Source of the DNA: Luteibacter aegosomaticola
GTDB lineage: Bacteria > Pseudomonadota > Gammaproteobacteria > Xanthomonadales > Rhodanobacteraceae
Direction of reading: 5' to 3'
Assembly: GCF_023078475.1 (NCBI RefSeq)
Contig: NZ_CP095741.1
Span: 2,108,001-2,172,000, forward strand
DNA: 64,000 bases
The notes beneath the pieces are model-generated. The model did not search any database. It was given only the letters and a program-made list of their open reading frames with translations, and had not been told where the DNA came from. This document shows, one piece after another, positions 18,134 to 27,537 of the stretch (position 1 is the stretch's first letter; every line of letters begins with the position of its first letter). Both the position numbers and the translations under genes were made by a program.

Positions 18134-18161
18134 TGAACTTGCGCCCCACGGGCGGGTCTCA
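18134..18161 (+). promoter_or_regulatory. Sigma-E-type promoter of rpoE (probable autoregulation)
   Basis: TGAACTT (18134-18140), a 16-bp spacer and TCTCA (18157-18161) match the ECF sigma-E/AlgU consensus GAACTT-N16-TCTGA. The site is 44 bp upstream of the rpoE start codon, as expected for self-activation. The same element occurs before the FKBP gene at 9682-9709. Confidence 0.75.
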
Positions 18162-18205
18162 CCTGCGCCCGGACTGGACCGAATGATGTTGAGGAGACGG
18201 CCCGG

Positions 18206-18802
18206 ATGGGCGAAAACGAACTGGATCAAGCACTTGTCGAACGTGTGCAGCAAGGTGACCGGCGTGCCTTCGATTTGCTTGTCCGCAAGTATCAGCACAA
18301 GGTCGTAGCCCTGATTTCCCGCTACGTCCACGACTGGACGGAGTGCGAGGACATCGCCCAGGAGGCCTTTGTGCGCGCGTGGCGCGCGCTGGGCTCATTC
18401 CGGGGCGAAAGTGCTTTTTATACATGGCTTTACAAGATCGCCGTGAACACCGCCAAGAACCATCTGGTGGCCATGGGACGGCGACCGCCCACGGGCGATA
18501 TCGACGCCGAGGACGCGGTTTACGTGCCCGGTGCCACCCGCCTGCATGAAAGTGCCACTCCCGAACGTGAAATGATGCGGGAGCAGGTGGAACAAACGGT
18601 GTTTTCTACTGTCCAAGCCTTGCCCGAAGAACTTCGGGTCGCGATTACCCTGCGCGAGGTGGAAGGCAAGAGTTACGAGGAAATTGCCGCTGCCATGGAT
18701 TGTCCGATCGGGACAGTCCGTTCGCGTATCTTCAGGGCCCGCGAGGCCATCGATGAAAAATTGCGGCCGTTGTTGTCCGACCGCGAGGACCAGAACCCAT
18801 GA
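18206..18802 (+). CDS. rpoE: RNA polymerase sigma-E factor (RpoE/AlgU)
   Basis: The 198-residue ECF sigma factor has region 2 (AFDLLVRKYQHKVVALISRYV, then CEDIAQEAFVRAWRALGSFR and FYTWLYKIAVNTAKNHLVA) and region 4 (LPEELRVAITLREVEGKSYEEIA, then CPIGTVRSRIFRAREAI). The sequence is characteristic of the RpoE/AlgU group that governs envelope stress. It overlaps rseA by 4 bp and is followed by degP, so sensor, regulator and effector are in one unit. A GAGGAG ribosome site lies 9 bases before ATG 18206, and a matching sigma-E promoter lies upstream. Confidence 0.95.
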   Translation: MGENELDQALVERVQQGDRRAFDLLVRKYQHKVVALISRYVHDWTECEDIAQEAFVRAWRALGSFRGESAFYTWLYKIAVNTAKNHLVAMGRRPPTGDIDAEDAVYVPGATRLHESATPEREMMREQVEQTVFSTVQALPEELRVAITLREVEGKSYEEIAAAMDCPIGTVRSRIFRAREAIDEKLRPLLSDREDQNP

Positions 18803-19464
18803 GCGAAGCCAATCGGGAAATTCTCTCCGCCGGTATGGATGGAGAGCTGTCACGGGAGGAGATCCGCTTCCTGTTGCGCCGCCTCGAGGCCGATTCGGCC
18901 CTGGCGAACGCCTGGTCGCGCTACCACGCTGGCCGTGACGGCCTGCGCCGCGAGTCGCCGCCGCCGGTATCGGCAGGTTTTGCCGACCGCGTCATGGCGG
19001 CTATCGAGGCCGAGGCGCAGCAGTCCGTCGTCGCAACGACGGTTGCCCCGCGGCGCCGCTGGCTGCACTGGTCCGCCGGTGGTGCCATCGCCGCCAGCGT
19101 CGCGGTCGCCGCCCTCATGGCGTCCCAGCCAGCCGGCAACCATGGTGCGGCACCGGCGGTCGCGCACCGGGCCGATACGTCGGCGGGCGCCGAGATCGCC
19201 GACGTGTCGCCGGAACCGGCGAATGCCCCGGTGGCCCCGCAGTGGCTGAGTGGGAACGTTGCCTCGCAGTTCACCCAGAAGGCGGCTTTCGATAGCTCGA
19301 GCGACGACGCGGCGACGGCTTATCTGCCGCGTTCCACGCCTTACCAGATCCAGCGCGTACGTGCCGCCCAGGCACGCGATGCCAATCACGGCCCGTATCA
19401 GTTGCTGATGACGCGCCCGGACGGCACGCGCTACGCGCAGCCCCAGTCCGCCGCCGCGCAGTAA
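18799..19464 (+). CDS. rseA: Anti-sigma-E factor RseA/MucA
   Basis: The 221-residue single-pass membrane protein has an N-terminal sigma-binding domain, residues ~1-60 (REILSAGMDGELSREEIRFLLRRLEAD and WSRYHAGRDGLRRE). A transmembrane helix lies at ~92-112 (WLHWSAGGAIAASVAVAALMAS) and a periplasmic Ala/Pro-rich region follows. It should hold RpoE at the inner membrane until cut by DegS/RseP under envelope stress. No rseB gene follows; the next gene is the protease degP, 121 bp downstream. The periplasmic part is weakly conserved, as usual in this family. Confidence 0.92.
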   Translation: MSEANREILSAGMDGELSREEIRFLLRRLEADSALANAWSRYHAGRDGLRRESPPPVSAGFADRVMAAIEAEAQQSVVATTVAPRRRWLHWSAGGAIAASVAVAALMASQPAGNHGAAPAVAHRADTSAGAEIADVSPEPANAPVAPQWLSGNVASQFTQKAAFDSSSDDAATAYLPRSTPYQIQRVRAAQARDANHGPYQLLMTRPDGTRYAQPQSAAAQ

Positions 19465-19585
19465 GCGACGGCTTCCCGGTGCGCCGCCGTCCCAGGCGCA
19501 CCGGTCTCCCCCATCCCTTGTTATCCCACCCGTGCGGCCAAGCCGCCGCACGGGCGCCCATGCCTGAAGAAAAGGAGAAACACCC

Positions 19586-21007
19586 ATGGCATCCTGGCAC
19601 GCACGCGCGCTGATCGGTGGCACGCTCGTTATCGCGAGCGTCGGCGCGCAAGCCCAATCCCTGCCTGATTTCACGGGCATCGTCGAGAAAAACGCTCCCG
19701 CGGTGGTTCACGTGGAAGCGAAGTCATCCGGTAAGTCCGCATCGAAGGGCGCGGGCCGTGGCAGCCAGATGGCGCCCGACGACCAGGATGAGCTGCTGCG
19801 CCGCTTCTTCGGTATGCCGGGCGTCCCCATGCAGCCGCGTGAGCAGATGTCGCTCGGTTCCGGCTTCATCATTTCCGCTGATGGTTATGTGCTGACCAAT
19901 GACCATGTCGTCGATAACGCCGACGAGGTGAAGATCCGCCTGCAGGATCGGCGCACGTTCACCGCCAAAGTCGTCGGCAAGGACCCGCAGTACGACATCG
20001 CGCTCCTAAAGGTCGATGCCAGCGCGCTGCCGACCGTCACCATCGGCGATTCGCGCGGCGTTAAACGGGGCCAGTGGGCCCTCGCCATTGGCTCGCCGTT
20101 TGGCCTGGATGCCACGGTCACGCACGGCATCATCAGCGCCGTCGGCCGCAACCTCGGCAGCGCTGACCAGCCGTATACCTCGTTCATCCAGACCGATGTG
20201 CCGATCAACCGGGGCAACTCCGGTGGCCCGCTGTTCAACCTGCAGGGCCAGGTGATCGGTGTGAACTCGCAGATCTACTCCACCTCCGGTGGCTACCAGG
20301 GCCTGTCGTTCTCGATCCCCATCGATGTGGCGATGAACGTGGTCCAGCAGATCAAGGAAAAGGGCTACGTCTCGCGCGGCATGCTCGGCGTTACCGTGCA
20401 GCCGGTCGACCAGTTCGTGAAAAACCTCAACCTGCCTGACGCCAACGGTGCCCTGGTGGCCCAGGTCACCCCGGGCAGTGGCGCCGACAAGGCGGGCCTG
20501 AAGCAGGGCGATGTCATCCTGGGCTTCAACGGCACCCCGATCACCCAATCCGTCGACCTGCCGCCCCTCGTGGGCATCACCCGGCCGGGCTCCATGGCCA
20601 AGGTCGAGATCCTCCGGGATGGCAAGAAGCAGGTGGTGGACGTCAAGGTGGGTGAACTTCCCCGCGACAAGAACGCCCTGGCCGCGGCCTCGGCAGGCGC
20701 TTCAGCCGGTGGCACGGCCGCCGCGCTGGGCCTTTCCGTCGAGGATATCGATGCCCAGGCTCGGGCCGACCTCGGCCTGAAGGCGGGCGAGGGCGTGGTC
20801 ATCAGCAAGGTGACGGGCGGTGCCGCCGCAGGCGTGGGCCTGCAGTCGGGCGATGTCATCCTCATGGTGAACCAGAAGCGGGTGGGCAGCGCCAGCGCCT
20901 TCCGCGACGCGGTGAAGGGCCTGAAACAGGGCGATACGGCCATGTTGCTCGTCCGACGCGACGACGCCACCCGGTTCGTGGGTATCACCGTGCCGAGCGA
21001 CAAGTAG
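19586..21007 (+). CDS. degP: Periplasmic serine protease, DegP/DegQ/MucD type
   Basis: The 473-residue HtrA protease has a signal peptide (RALIGGTLVIASVGAQAQS). The trypsin-like domain carries His in YVLTNDHVVDNADEV, Asp in QYDIALLKVDA and Ser in NRGNSGGPLFNLQG. Two PDZ domains follow, starting near ~275 (GYVSRGMLGVTVQPV) and ~385 (LGLSVEDIDAQARADLGL). It degrades misfolded periplasmic proteins and corresponds to MucD of pseudomonads, which is likewise encoded in the algU operon. Its TAG stop (21005-21007) lies within a GTAGGAGCGCGG REP-type element. The start ATG has an AAGGAG site. Confidence 0.94.
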   Translation: MASWHARALIGGTLVIASVGAQAQSLPDFTGIVEKNAPAVVHVEAKSSGKSASKGAGRGSQMAPDDQDELLRRFFGMPGVPMQPREQMSLGSGFIISADGYVLTNDHVVDNADEVKIRLQDRRTFTAKVVGKDPQYDIALLKVDASALPTVTIGDSRGVKRGQWALAIGSPFGLDATVTHGIISAVGRNLGSADQPYTSFIQTDVPINRGNSGGPLFNLQGQVIGVNSQIYSTSGGYQGLSFSIPIDVAMNVVQQIKEKGYVSRGMLGVTVQPVDQFVKNLNLPDANGALVAQVTPGSGADKAGLKQGDVILGFNGTPITQSVDLPPLVGITRPGSMAKVEILRDGKKQVVDVKVGELPRDKNALAAASAGASAGGTAAALGLSVEDIDAQARADLGLKAGEGVVISKVTGGAAAGVGLQSGDVILMVNQKRVGSASAFRDAVKGLKQGDTAMLLVRRDDATRFVGITVPSDK

Positions 21008-21024
21008 GAGCGCGGCCGCGCCCG
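21004..21024 (+). repeat. Single REP-type element overlapping the degP stop codon
   Basis: GTAGGAGCGCGGCCGCGCCC begins at 21004. Its TAG is the in-frame stop of degP. The half-site GTAGGAGCG also occurs at 12736 and 49482. Confidence 0.7.
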
Positions 21025-21114
21025 CCATGCGATAATGCTGGATTCGCACCGGCCAAGGCGGCCGGTGCGCGTCGTTCGCGCCGCGAGCGATGGTGAACGT
21101 GACCACGGCGCTCC

Positions 21115-22905
21115 ATGGAACTCATCCGCAACTTCTCCATCATTGCCCACATCGACCACGGTAAGTCGACCCTGGCCGACCGCATCATCCAGTTGTGCGG
21201 CGGCTTGTCCGAGCGCGAAATGGAAGCGCAGGTCCTCGACAACAACCCGATCGAGCGTGAGCGTGGCATCACCATCAAGGCCCAGTCGGTGTCGTTGCCG
21301 TACAAGGCGCGCGATGGCAAGACCTACCAGCTCAACTTCATCGATACCCCCGGGCATGTCGACTTCAGCTACGAGGTGAGCCGCTCGCTCTCCGCGTGCG
21401 AAGGCGCGCTCCTCGTCGTCGATGCGGCCCAGGGTGTCGAAGCCCAGTCCGTGGCCAACTGCTACACCGCCATCGAGCAGGGCCTGGAAGTCATCCCGGT
21501 CCTCAACAAGATCGACCTGCCCACGGCCGATATCGACAAGGCCAAGGCCGAGATCGAGGCCGTCATCGGCCTGGATGCGTCCGATGCCATCCCGGTCAGC
21601 GCCAAGACCGGCCAGAACGTCATCGAAGTGCTCGAGGCCATCATCCACAAGATCCCGGCCCCGAAGCCGGGGGATACGGACAAGCTCCAGGCGCTCATCA
21701 TCGACTCGTGGTTCGATAACTACCTCGGCGTGGTGTCGCTCGTGCGCGTCATGCAGGGCGAGATCAAGCCGGGCGACAAGATCCTGGTCATGTCCACCGG
21801 CCGCACCCATCTGGTCGACGACGTCGGTGTGTTCACCCCCAAGCGCAAGAAGCTCGAAAAGCTTTCGGCGGGCGAGGTGGGCTGGATCAACGCGTCCATC
21901 AAGGATGTCCACGGCGCCCCCGTGGGCGATACGCTCACCCTCGCCGGCAAGCCGGCGGAGGAGCCGCTGCCGGGCTTCCAGACCATGCAGCCGCGCGTGT
22001 TCGCGGGCCTGTTCCCGGTCTCGGCCGATGATTACCCGGCCCTGCGCGAGGCGCTCGACAAGCTGCGCCTCAACGATGCCGCGATGTTCTTCGAGCCGGA
22101 AAGCTCCGAAGCCATGGGCTTTGGCTTCCGCTGCGGCTTCCTTGGCATGCTGCACATGGAGATCGTGCAGGAGCGCCTCGAGCGCGAGTACGACCTCGAC
22201 CTGATCACCACCGCACCCACCGTGGTGTACGAGGTGGCCAAGACCGACGGTACCGTGCTCAGCATGGATAACCCGGCCAAGCTGCCGCCGCCGCAGATGA
22301 TCGCCGAGATCCGCGAGCCGATCATCCTCGCCAACATCCTCACGCCGGCCGAATACGTCGGCAACGTCATCAAGTTGTGCGAAGAAAAGCGCGGCGTGCA
22401 GCGTTCGATCCAGTACCTGGCGACCCAGGTCCAGATCACCTATGAGCTGCCGCTGGCCGAGGTGGTCCTCGATTTCTTCGACCGCCTGAAGTCCGTGTCG
22501 CGTGGTTATGCCTCCATGGATTACCACCTCGATCGTTTCGATGCCGGCCCGTTCGTGCGCGTCGATATCCTGATCAACGGCGATCGCGTCGATGCCTTGA
22601 GCCTTATCGTGCACCGCTCGCACGCTGATCGCCGTGGCCGCGAGCTGGTCGAGCGCATGAAGGATCTGATCCCGCGCCAGCAGTTCGACGTGGCGATCCA
22701 GGCCGCGATCGGCGCCGCCGTCATTGCGCGTTCCACCGTCAAGGCATTGCGCAAGAACGTGCTGGCCAAGTGCTACGGCGGCGACGTCTCGCGCAAGAAG
22801 AAGCTTCTCGAGAAGCAGAAGGAAGGCAAGAAGCGCATGAAGCAGGTGGGCTCGGTCGAGATCCCGCAGGAGGCCTTCCTTGCCGTGCTGAAGGTGGACA
22901 AGTAA
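21115..22905 (+). CDS. lepA: Elongation factor 4 (back-translocating GTPase)
   Basis: The 596-residue translational GTPase matches LepA/EF4 over its length. G1 is [15 protein letters not shown], the switch I region is [12 protein letters not shown]3 is DTPGHVDF and G4 is NKIDLPTA. The family-specific C-terminus is [20 protein letters not shown] followed by [21 protein letters not shown]4 acts on stalled ribosomes under ionic or cold stress. It lies 107 bp after degP and about 100 bp before lepB, the common lepA-lepB order. ATG 21115 gives the standard [16 protein letters not shown] start. Confidence 0.97.
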   Translation: MELIRNFSIIAHIDHGKSTLADRIIQLCGGLSEREMEAQVLDNNPIERERGITIKAQSVSLPYKARDGKTYQLNFIDTPGHVDFSYEVSRSLSACEGALLVVDAAQGVEAQSVANCYTAIEQGLEVIPVLNKIDLPTADIDKAKAEIEAVIGLDASDAIPVSAKTGQNVIEVLEAIIHKIPAPKPGDTDKLQALIIDSWFDNYLGVVSLVRVMQGEIKPGDKILVMSTGRTHLVDDVGVFTPKRKKLEKLSAGEVGWINASIKDVHGAPVGDTLTLAGKPAEEPLPGFQTMQPRVFAGLFPVSADDYPALREALDKLRLNDAAMFFEPESSEAMGFGFRCGFLGMLHMEIVQERLEREYDLDLITTAPTVVYEVAKTDGTVLSMDNPAKLPPPQMIAEIREPIILANILTPAEYVGNVIKLCEEKRGVQRSIQYLATQVQITYELPLAEVVLDFFDRLKSVSRGYASMDYHLDRFDAGPFVRVDILINGDRVDALSLIVHRSHADRRGRELVERMKDLIPRQQFDVAIQAAIGAAVIARSTVKALRKNVLAKCYGGDVSRKKKLLEKQKEGKKRMKQVGSVEIPQEAFLAVLKVDK

Positions 22906-23003
22906 GGTCCGCCCCGGCGGCATGACGTATTACCCATGGAAACCCGGCGCCGGATGCGCCGGAATGGACCCACCGGGTCCTTCACACGACTAACGGAGAT
23001 GGC

Positions 23004-23915
23004 ATGGCGGCATTCGATTTTTCGGCATTCCTGCTCGGGGTGACAGTCCTTTTCGGCGTCATCTGGCTGATTGACTGGCTGTTCCTGGCCAAGGCGCGCC
23101 GCGCCCGGGCCGAGGCCGAAGGCGCCGAGGTGGTCGAGCCGTGGCCGGTCGACTGGGCCCGGTCGCTCTTTCCGGTCATCCTGGTGGTCCTGATCCTGCG
23201 CTCGTTCGTGGCCGAACCGTTCCGGATTCCCTCCGGTTCGATGATGCCCACCCTGGACGTGGGTGATTTCATCCTGGTCAACAAGTTCACGTACGGCCTG
23301 CGCATGCCGGCCTTCAACAACAAGCTGATCGATAACGGCGAGCCGCGTCGCGGCGATGTCGTCGTGTTCCGCTTCCCGGGCTACCGTTGCCCGGATGGCA
23401 ATGGCCACATCGTGCGCAGCGGCGACCTGACCTGCCAGGACCCGAACATGCCGGTGCCTAGCGAGAACTGGATCAAGCGCGTCATCGGCGTGCCGGGCGA
23501 CCGCATCGAAACCCGTGGTAGCGAGCTCTACATCAATGGCGAGCGCGTCGCCATGGATGAGCTGGGCCCGTACAAGGGCGATGTGAAACAGCCGGAAGAC
23601 CATCTGCTGATGACCTACGGTTCCAAGCTGTACACCGAGCACCTGGGCAGCGTGAACCACACGATCGCGCTCACCCCGGCGTACAACATGCCGCAGGATA
23701 TCCCCAATGCCGTGGTCCCCTCGGAGGTGCCGAAGGGCTGCTACATCGTCATGGGCGATAACCGCATGAACAGCACCGACAGCCGCTGGTGGGGCTGCAT
23801 GCCGGAAGAGAACCTGGTCGGCAAGGCGTTCTTCGTCTGGATGGCCTGGCGCGGGTTCGATAACGGCATTAGCGGCATGTTCGACTTCTCCCGCATGGGC
23901 AAGGTCATCCATTGA
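23004..23915 (+). CDS. lepB: Signal peptidase I
   Basis: The 303-residue inner-membrane protease removes signal peptides. Two N-terminal membrane segments lie at residues ~2-30 and ~52-72. The catalytic serine box is FRIPSGSMMPTLDVGDFILVNKF, the catalytic lysine is in NWIKRVIGVPGDRIE, and box E is YIVMGDNRMNSTDSRWWG. Length is near that of E. coli LepB (324). It follows lepA and precedes DUF4845 and rnc, as in other Xanthomonadales. An ACGGAG site precedes the ATG. Confidence 0.96.
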   Translation: MAAFDFSAFLLGVTVLFGVIWLIDWLFLAKARRARAEAEGAEVVEPWPVDWARSLFPVILVVLILRSFVAEPFRIPSGSMMPTLDVGDFILVNKFTYGLRMPAFNNKLIDNGEPRRGDVVVFRFPGYRCPDGNGHIVRSGDLTCQDPNMPVPSENWIKRVIGVPGDRIETRGSELYINGERVAMDELGPYKGDVKQPEDHLLMTYGSKLYTEHLGSVNHTIALTPAYNMPQDIPNAVVPSEVPKGCYIVMGDNRMNSTDSRWWGCMPEENLVGKAFFVWMAWRGFDNGISGMFDFSRMGKVIH

Positions 23916-23926
23916 CCCGAACGGTG

Positions 23927-23947
23927 GCCCCGGTCACGTACCGGGGC
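23927..23947 (+). other. Stable hairpin between lepB and the DUF4845 gene
   Basis: GCCCCGGT and ACCGGGGC pair perfectly around a CACGT loop, 11 bp after the lepB stop. There is no T tract, so it is more likely an mRNA stability or attenuation structure than a full terminator. Confidence 0.5.
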
Positions 23948-24051
23948 GTTACGCCCGGGCCCGGACAAGGTAATCTCCGCACCGGGGCGCATCGGCGCCC
24001 CTTCGGTATCCGAATCACACAGGGGAGCCGCCCAGGCGGCGGGGTTACACT

Positions 24052-24429
24052 ATGAATTCCAGGCAGTCGGGCATCACGCTCATCGGTTTTGTCATCGTCC
24101 TCGCGGTGCTGGGCTTCTTCGGCTTCATGGCCATGAAACTGGTGCCGTCGTACATCGAGTACATGGGCGTGGTGAAGGCCATGAACCAGATGGCCACCGA
24201 GGGCGGTAACGAAGATGTGGAGCAGGCGCGCCGCCAGCTCGCCTTCAAGATGAGCTTCCAGTACGTCGATGATTCGACGATCAAGCCGAAGGACGTCACC
24301 GTGACGCGGCAGAACAACGCCCCCACGCTGAACGTGTCCTACGACAAGAAGATTCCTTTTATGTACAACATCGATTTCCTGCTTCATTTCGAGAAATCGG
24401 TGCAGCTCCGCAGCGCCAGCGCTGGGTAA
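24052..24429 (+). CDS. DUF4845 small membrane protein
   Basis: This 125-residue protein has one N-terminal membrane helix (GITLIGFVIVLAVLGFFGFMAM) and a soluble periplasmic-side domain (VPSYIEYMGVVKAMNQMATEGG, then RRQLAFKMSFQYVDD and VSYDKKIPFMYNIDFLLHFEKSV). The pattern is that of DUF4845, which is regularly found between lepB and rnc in gammaproteobacteria. Its function is unknown. The N-terminus, with SGITLIGF, resembles a pilin-like leader but lacks the conserved Glu. It is 9 bp before rnc. Confidence 0.88.
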   Translation: MNSRQSGITLIGFVIVLAVLGFFGFMAMKLVPSYIEYMGVVKAMNQMATEGGNEDVEQARRQLAFKMSFQYVDDSTIKPKDVTVTRQNNAPTLNVSYDKKIPFMYNIDFLLHFEKSVQLRSASAG

Positions 24430-24438
24430 TGAGGTTCC

Positions 24439-25092
24439 GTGGAATTCCCGCATCGTTTTCGTGATCCTGGTCTCGCGACCCTGGCGCTGACCCACCGCAG
24501 CGCCGGGCGGCCGAATAACGAGCGGATGGAGTTCCTCGGCGACGCCCTCCTGGGCGTGATGGTGGCCGAACTGCTTTACGAGGTGCACCCCAACGCCAGC
24601 GAGGGCGAGCTTTCCCGGCTTCGCTCCCAGCTGGTCAACGGGCAGGCGCTGGCCGTGATCGCTCGCGAGCTCGATCTGGGTGACCGTCTGCGGCTTGGTC
24701 CGGGGGAACTCAAGAGCGGCGGTTTCCGCCGTGAGTCCATCCTGGCCGATGCCTTCGAGGCCATGCTGGCCGCCGTTTACCTGGATGACGGCTATGATGC
24801 CTGCCGCCAGGTCGTGCGCAGGCTCTTCACATCCCGCGTGGGAGAACTGAAGCGCTCCAGCAAGGACGCCAAGACGCGCCTGCAGGAGTGGCTACAGGGC
24901 AGGGGCCTGCCGTTGCCCGTCTACGAACTGACCGACAGCTACGGCGAGGATCATGCCAAGATCTTCGACGTCAGCTGCACCATTGAAGAACCGGAAGCCA
25001 TTCGCACCGAAGGGAGCGCGGGCAGCCGGCGTGCCGCCGAGCAGGATGCGGCTGAAGCCGTGCTTCAGCGCCTGCTGGAAAAGAAACCATGA
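24439..25092 (+). CDS. rnc: Ribonuclease III
   Basis: The 217-residue double-strand-specific endoribonuclease processes rRNA and mRNA. The catalytic domain signature is [21 protein letters not shown] near residue 28, with the second acidic cluster in [18 protein letters not shown]. The dsRNA-binding domain is in the last 70 residues ([20 protein letters not shown], then [18 protein letters not shown]). The start is GTG 24439, giving (M)EFPHRF. It overlaps era by 4 bp, so the rnc-era pair is translationally coupled, as in E. coli. Confidence 0.96.
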   Translation: MEFPHRFRDPGLATLALTHRSAGRPNNERMEFLGDALLGVMVAELLYEVHPNASEGELSRLRSQLVNGQALAVIARELDLGDRLRLGPGELKSGGFRRESILADAFEAMLAAVYLDDGYDACRQVVRRLFTSRVGELKRSSKDAKTRLQEWLQGRGLPLPVYELTDSYGEDHAKIFDVSCTIEEPEAIRTEGSAGSRRAAEQDAAEAVLQRLLEKKP

Positions 25093-26021
25093 ACGATACC
25101 GATTTCGAAGATAACGATACCCTCGTCGATGACGACTTCCGCTGCGGCTATGTCGCCCTGGCGGGCCGGCCCAATGTCGGCAAATCCACGCTGCTCAATG
25201 CGCTGATCGGCGTACGCCTGTCCATTGTCAGCCACCGCCCGCAGACGACCCGTCACCGCATTCTCGGCATTTCCACCAAGCCGAACGGCCAGATCCTCTA
25301 CGTGGATACCCCGGGCCTGCACCGCGGCGGCAAGCGCGCCATGAACCGCAGCCTGAACCGCGCCGCGCGCGCGGCGGTCACCGAGGTGGATCTCGCCGTG
25401 CAGGTGATCGAAGCCGGCAAGTGGACCGACGAAGACGCCGCCATGTACCAGGCGCTGTGCGAGCAGCAGGACATGCCGAAACTGCTCGCCATCAACAAGG
25501 TGGACCTGCAGAAAGACAAGACGGCCATGCTGCCGTTCGTCGCCGACCTGATGCAGAAGCATCCGTTCGACGACGTCTACTACGTCAGCGCACTCAAGTC
25601 GAAGGGCCTGGCGGGCCTGGAAAAGGGCATCCTCAAGCGCCTGCCCGAGCAGGAAGCCATTTATGGCGAAGACGAGATCACCGATCGTAGCGAGCGTTTC
25701 CTCGCTGCCGAGATGGTCCGCGAGCAGTTGATGCTGCGTCTCGACCAGGAGCTGCCGTACGCGACCACCGTCGAGATCGAAGGCTTCTCCGACCGCCCCG
25801 ATGGCGTGGCCGAAGTGCATGCCGTCATCTGGGTGGAGCGCGATGGCCAGAAGGCCATCGTGATCGGCGCCGGTGGCGCGCAGCTCAAGGCCATCGGCAC
25901 CTCGGCGCGCAAGGCCATGGAGCACATGTTCGAGCGCAAGGTATTCCTCAAGCTCTGGGTGAAGGTGCGCGAAGGCTGGGCCGACGACGAAAACCTGCTC
26001 AAGCGCTTCGGTTACGAATAA
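25089..26021 (+). CDS. era: GTPase Era, 16S rRNA/30S assembly factor
   Basis: The 310-residue protein has a GTPase domain with G1 [14 protein letters not shown], switch [13 protein letters not shown]3 DTPGLH and G4 NKVDL, followed by a C-terminal KH domain ([13 protein letters not shown], then [26 protein letters not shown]). Era helps 16S rRNA maturation and couples ribosome assembly to growth. There is an acidic N-terminal extension ([16 protein letters not shown]). It follows rnc with a 4-bp overlap and precedes recO by 21 bp. Confidence 0.96.
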   Translation: MNDTDFEDNDTLVDDDFRCGYVALAGRPNVGKSTLLNALIGVRLSIVSHRPQTTRHRILGISTKPNGQILYVDTPGLHRGGKRAMNRSLNRAARAAVTEVDLAVQVIEAGKWTDEDAAMYQALCEQQDMPKLLAINKVDLQKDKTAMLPFVADLMQKHPFDDVYYVSALKSKGLAGLEKGILKRLPEQEAIYGEDEITDRSERFLAAEMVREQLMLRLDQELPYATTVEIEGFSDRPDGVAEVHAVIWVERDGQKAIVIGAGGAQLKAIGTSARKAMEHMFERKVFLKLWVKVREGWADDENLLKRFGYE

Positions 26022-26042
26022 GCGCTACCTGGCGAGCCGCGC

Positions 26043-26735
26043 ATGCGTGTCGAACAGCAACCTGCGTTCGTTCTGCACGCGCGGCCGTATCGCGAAACCT
26101 CACTGCTGGTGGAATGTCTCTCGCGTGACTACGGCCGCATCGGCGTGGTCGCGCGTGGCGTGCGCAACGAACGCGCGCGCCTGCAACGCGCGCAGCTCGA
26201 GCCCTTCCAGCGGCTTGAGTTCGATCTGCTGCTGAAGGGTGAGCTGGCCACGCTGCGTTCCGCCGAACCCGTGGGTGCGCCGCTGCGGTTAACGGGTGAC
26301 GCCGGGCTGGCCGGCCTCTATCTCAACGAGCTGGTCGTGCGTTTGACGGGCCGCCAGGATCCGAATCCTGAGTTGTTCGATCACTACGAACGTACGCTAC
26401 GGCGCATGGCCGCGGGCGAACCCCTGGGCTGGACCTTGCGCCGCTTCGAGCGCGACATGCTCGATGCGCTGGGTTACGCGTTGCAGCTCGATCTTGGCGC
26501 GCTGGACGGCGAGCCCATCACGCCATCCGCTTCCTATTTCTACGATCCCGAATCGGGCGCCATGCCCGGGCGCCCGGGTGATCCGCGTGCATTACGCGGC
26601 TCCGATCTGCTCGCGCTGGCGGCAGATACCCCGCCGGATCAGGCGGGTCTCGCCGCTTTGCGGCGGATGATGCGGCAGGTGATTACCTTCCACCTCGGTG
26701 GCGGCGAGCTGAAGGCGTGGCGGGTATTGCGGTAG
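26043..26735 (+). CDS. recO: DNA repair protein RecO
   Basis: The 230-residue protein starts with the OB-fold (QPAFVLHARPYRETSLLVEC, then YGRIGVVARGVR) and ends in the helical domain with SDLLALA and a FHLGGGELKAW motif. RecO works with RecF and RecR to load RecA on gaps coated with SSB. The zinc-binding cysteines present in some RecO proteins are absent, as in E. coli. It closes the rnc-era-recO unit and converges on the response-regulator gene, with 25 bp between stop codons. Confidence 0.93.
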   Translation: MRVEQQPAFVLHARPYRETSLLVECLSRDYGRIGVVARGVRNERARLQRAQLEPFQRLEFDLLLKGELATLRSAEPVGAPLRLTGDAGLAGLYLNELVVRLTGRQDPNPELFDHYERTLRRMAAGEPLGWTLRRFERDMLDALGYALQLDLGALDGEPITPSASYFYDPESGAMPGRPGDPRALRGSDLLALAADTPPDQAGLAALRRMMRQVITFHLGGGELKAWRVLR

Positions 26736-26760
26736 CAACCGTCCTTTCGCTTCGCGATCC

Positions 26761-27513
26761 CTACGGAGCGAGCGCTGCGATAGTCGCCTCAAGTTCCCGC
26801 CGGAACCGGTCCATCACCGCTGGCGCGGTGCCTCGTGTCTCCACGACCAATCCCTGCAACGCTTTCGCCTGCGCACCCAGCCGGGTCGCGCCGCAAAAGC
26901 CGCAGGCGGAACGAAGGCGGTGCAGCCGGTCGACCAGGCTGGCGGGATCGTGCTCCAGCTCATGCAGTTCGTTGCGCAGCTGCACCAGCTCGATGCGTAG
27001 CAGGTCACGCAGCGCCCCCAGGACATTGGCGTCGCCCGAGGCTACCAGCCCGTCTTCGTCGCTAAGCACGGCCATGCGTGGATCGACGCCGAGCGCCGCA
27101 TCCAGCGCCTGGCCGAGCGAAGCGATCTTGCACGGCTTCTCGATGGCCCCGGTAAAGCCGGCGGCCTCCAGATCGCTACGCAATAACGGCGAGATCTCGG
27201 CGCTCGTCGCAAAGGCGGGCACGCCGGCCGAGGCGGCATCGATGCTGTCCAGCAAATCGCGCCACACCTCCATGGCCCCGCCATGCGGCATGCGGCAATC
27301 GAGGATCAAAGCGTCGAATCGCGTGGCGCGAGCCTGGCGGAGCGCGTCGGCGCCGTCGACGGCGAGGGCCACGTTGTAGCCCAGGGACACCAGTGCGCCA
27401 GAGAGGAACTGCCGGGTGGACGGGTCGTCGTCGGCGACCAGCACCTTACGAAGGTGGTCGCGGTCAAGCGGGGGAGGGCGGTTCGATTCCATCCAACGTT
27501 CCATGTTGTTCAT
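26761..27513 (-). CDS. Response regulator with C-terminal Hpt domain
   Basis: In this 250-residue protein, residues ~22-140 form a receiver domain with acidic pocket VLVADDDPSTRQF, phospho-Asp in DALILDCRMPHGG and Lys in AIEKPC. Residues ~160-245 form a four-helix region whose LHRLRSACGFCGATRLGAQA matches the Hpt phosphohistidine motif (H-x-L-K/R-S/G-A). A receiver joined to Hpt, without kinase or output domain, suggests a phosphorelay shuttle. No kinase gene is adjacent. The start (MNNMERWMES) has two in-frame alternatives a few codons later. Confidence 0.83.
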   Translation of the reverse strand: MNNMERWMESNRPPPLDRDHLRKVLVADDDPSTRQFLSGALVSLGYNVALAVDGADALRQARATRFDALILDCRMPHGGAMEVWRDLLDSIDAASAGVPAFATSAEISPLLRSDLEAAGFTGAIEKPCKIASLGQALDAALGVDPRMAVLSDEDGLVASGDANVLGALRDLLRIELVQLRNELHELEHDPASLVDRLHRLRSACGFCGATRLGAQAKALQGLVVETRGTAPAVMDRFRRELEATIAALAP

Positions 27514-27537
27514 CTGAGTTTGGCAGAATGGAGCAGC

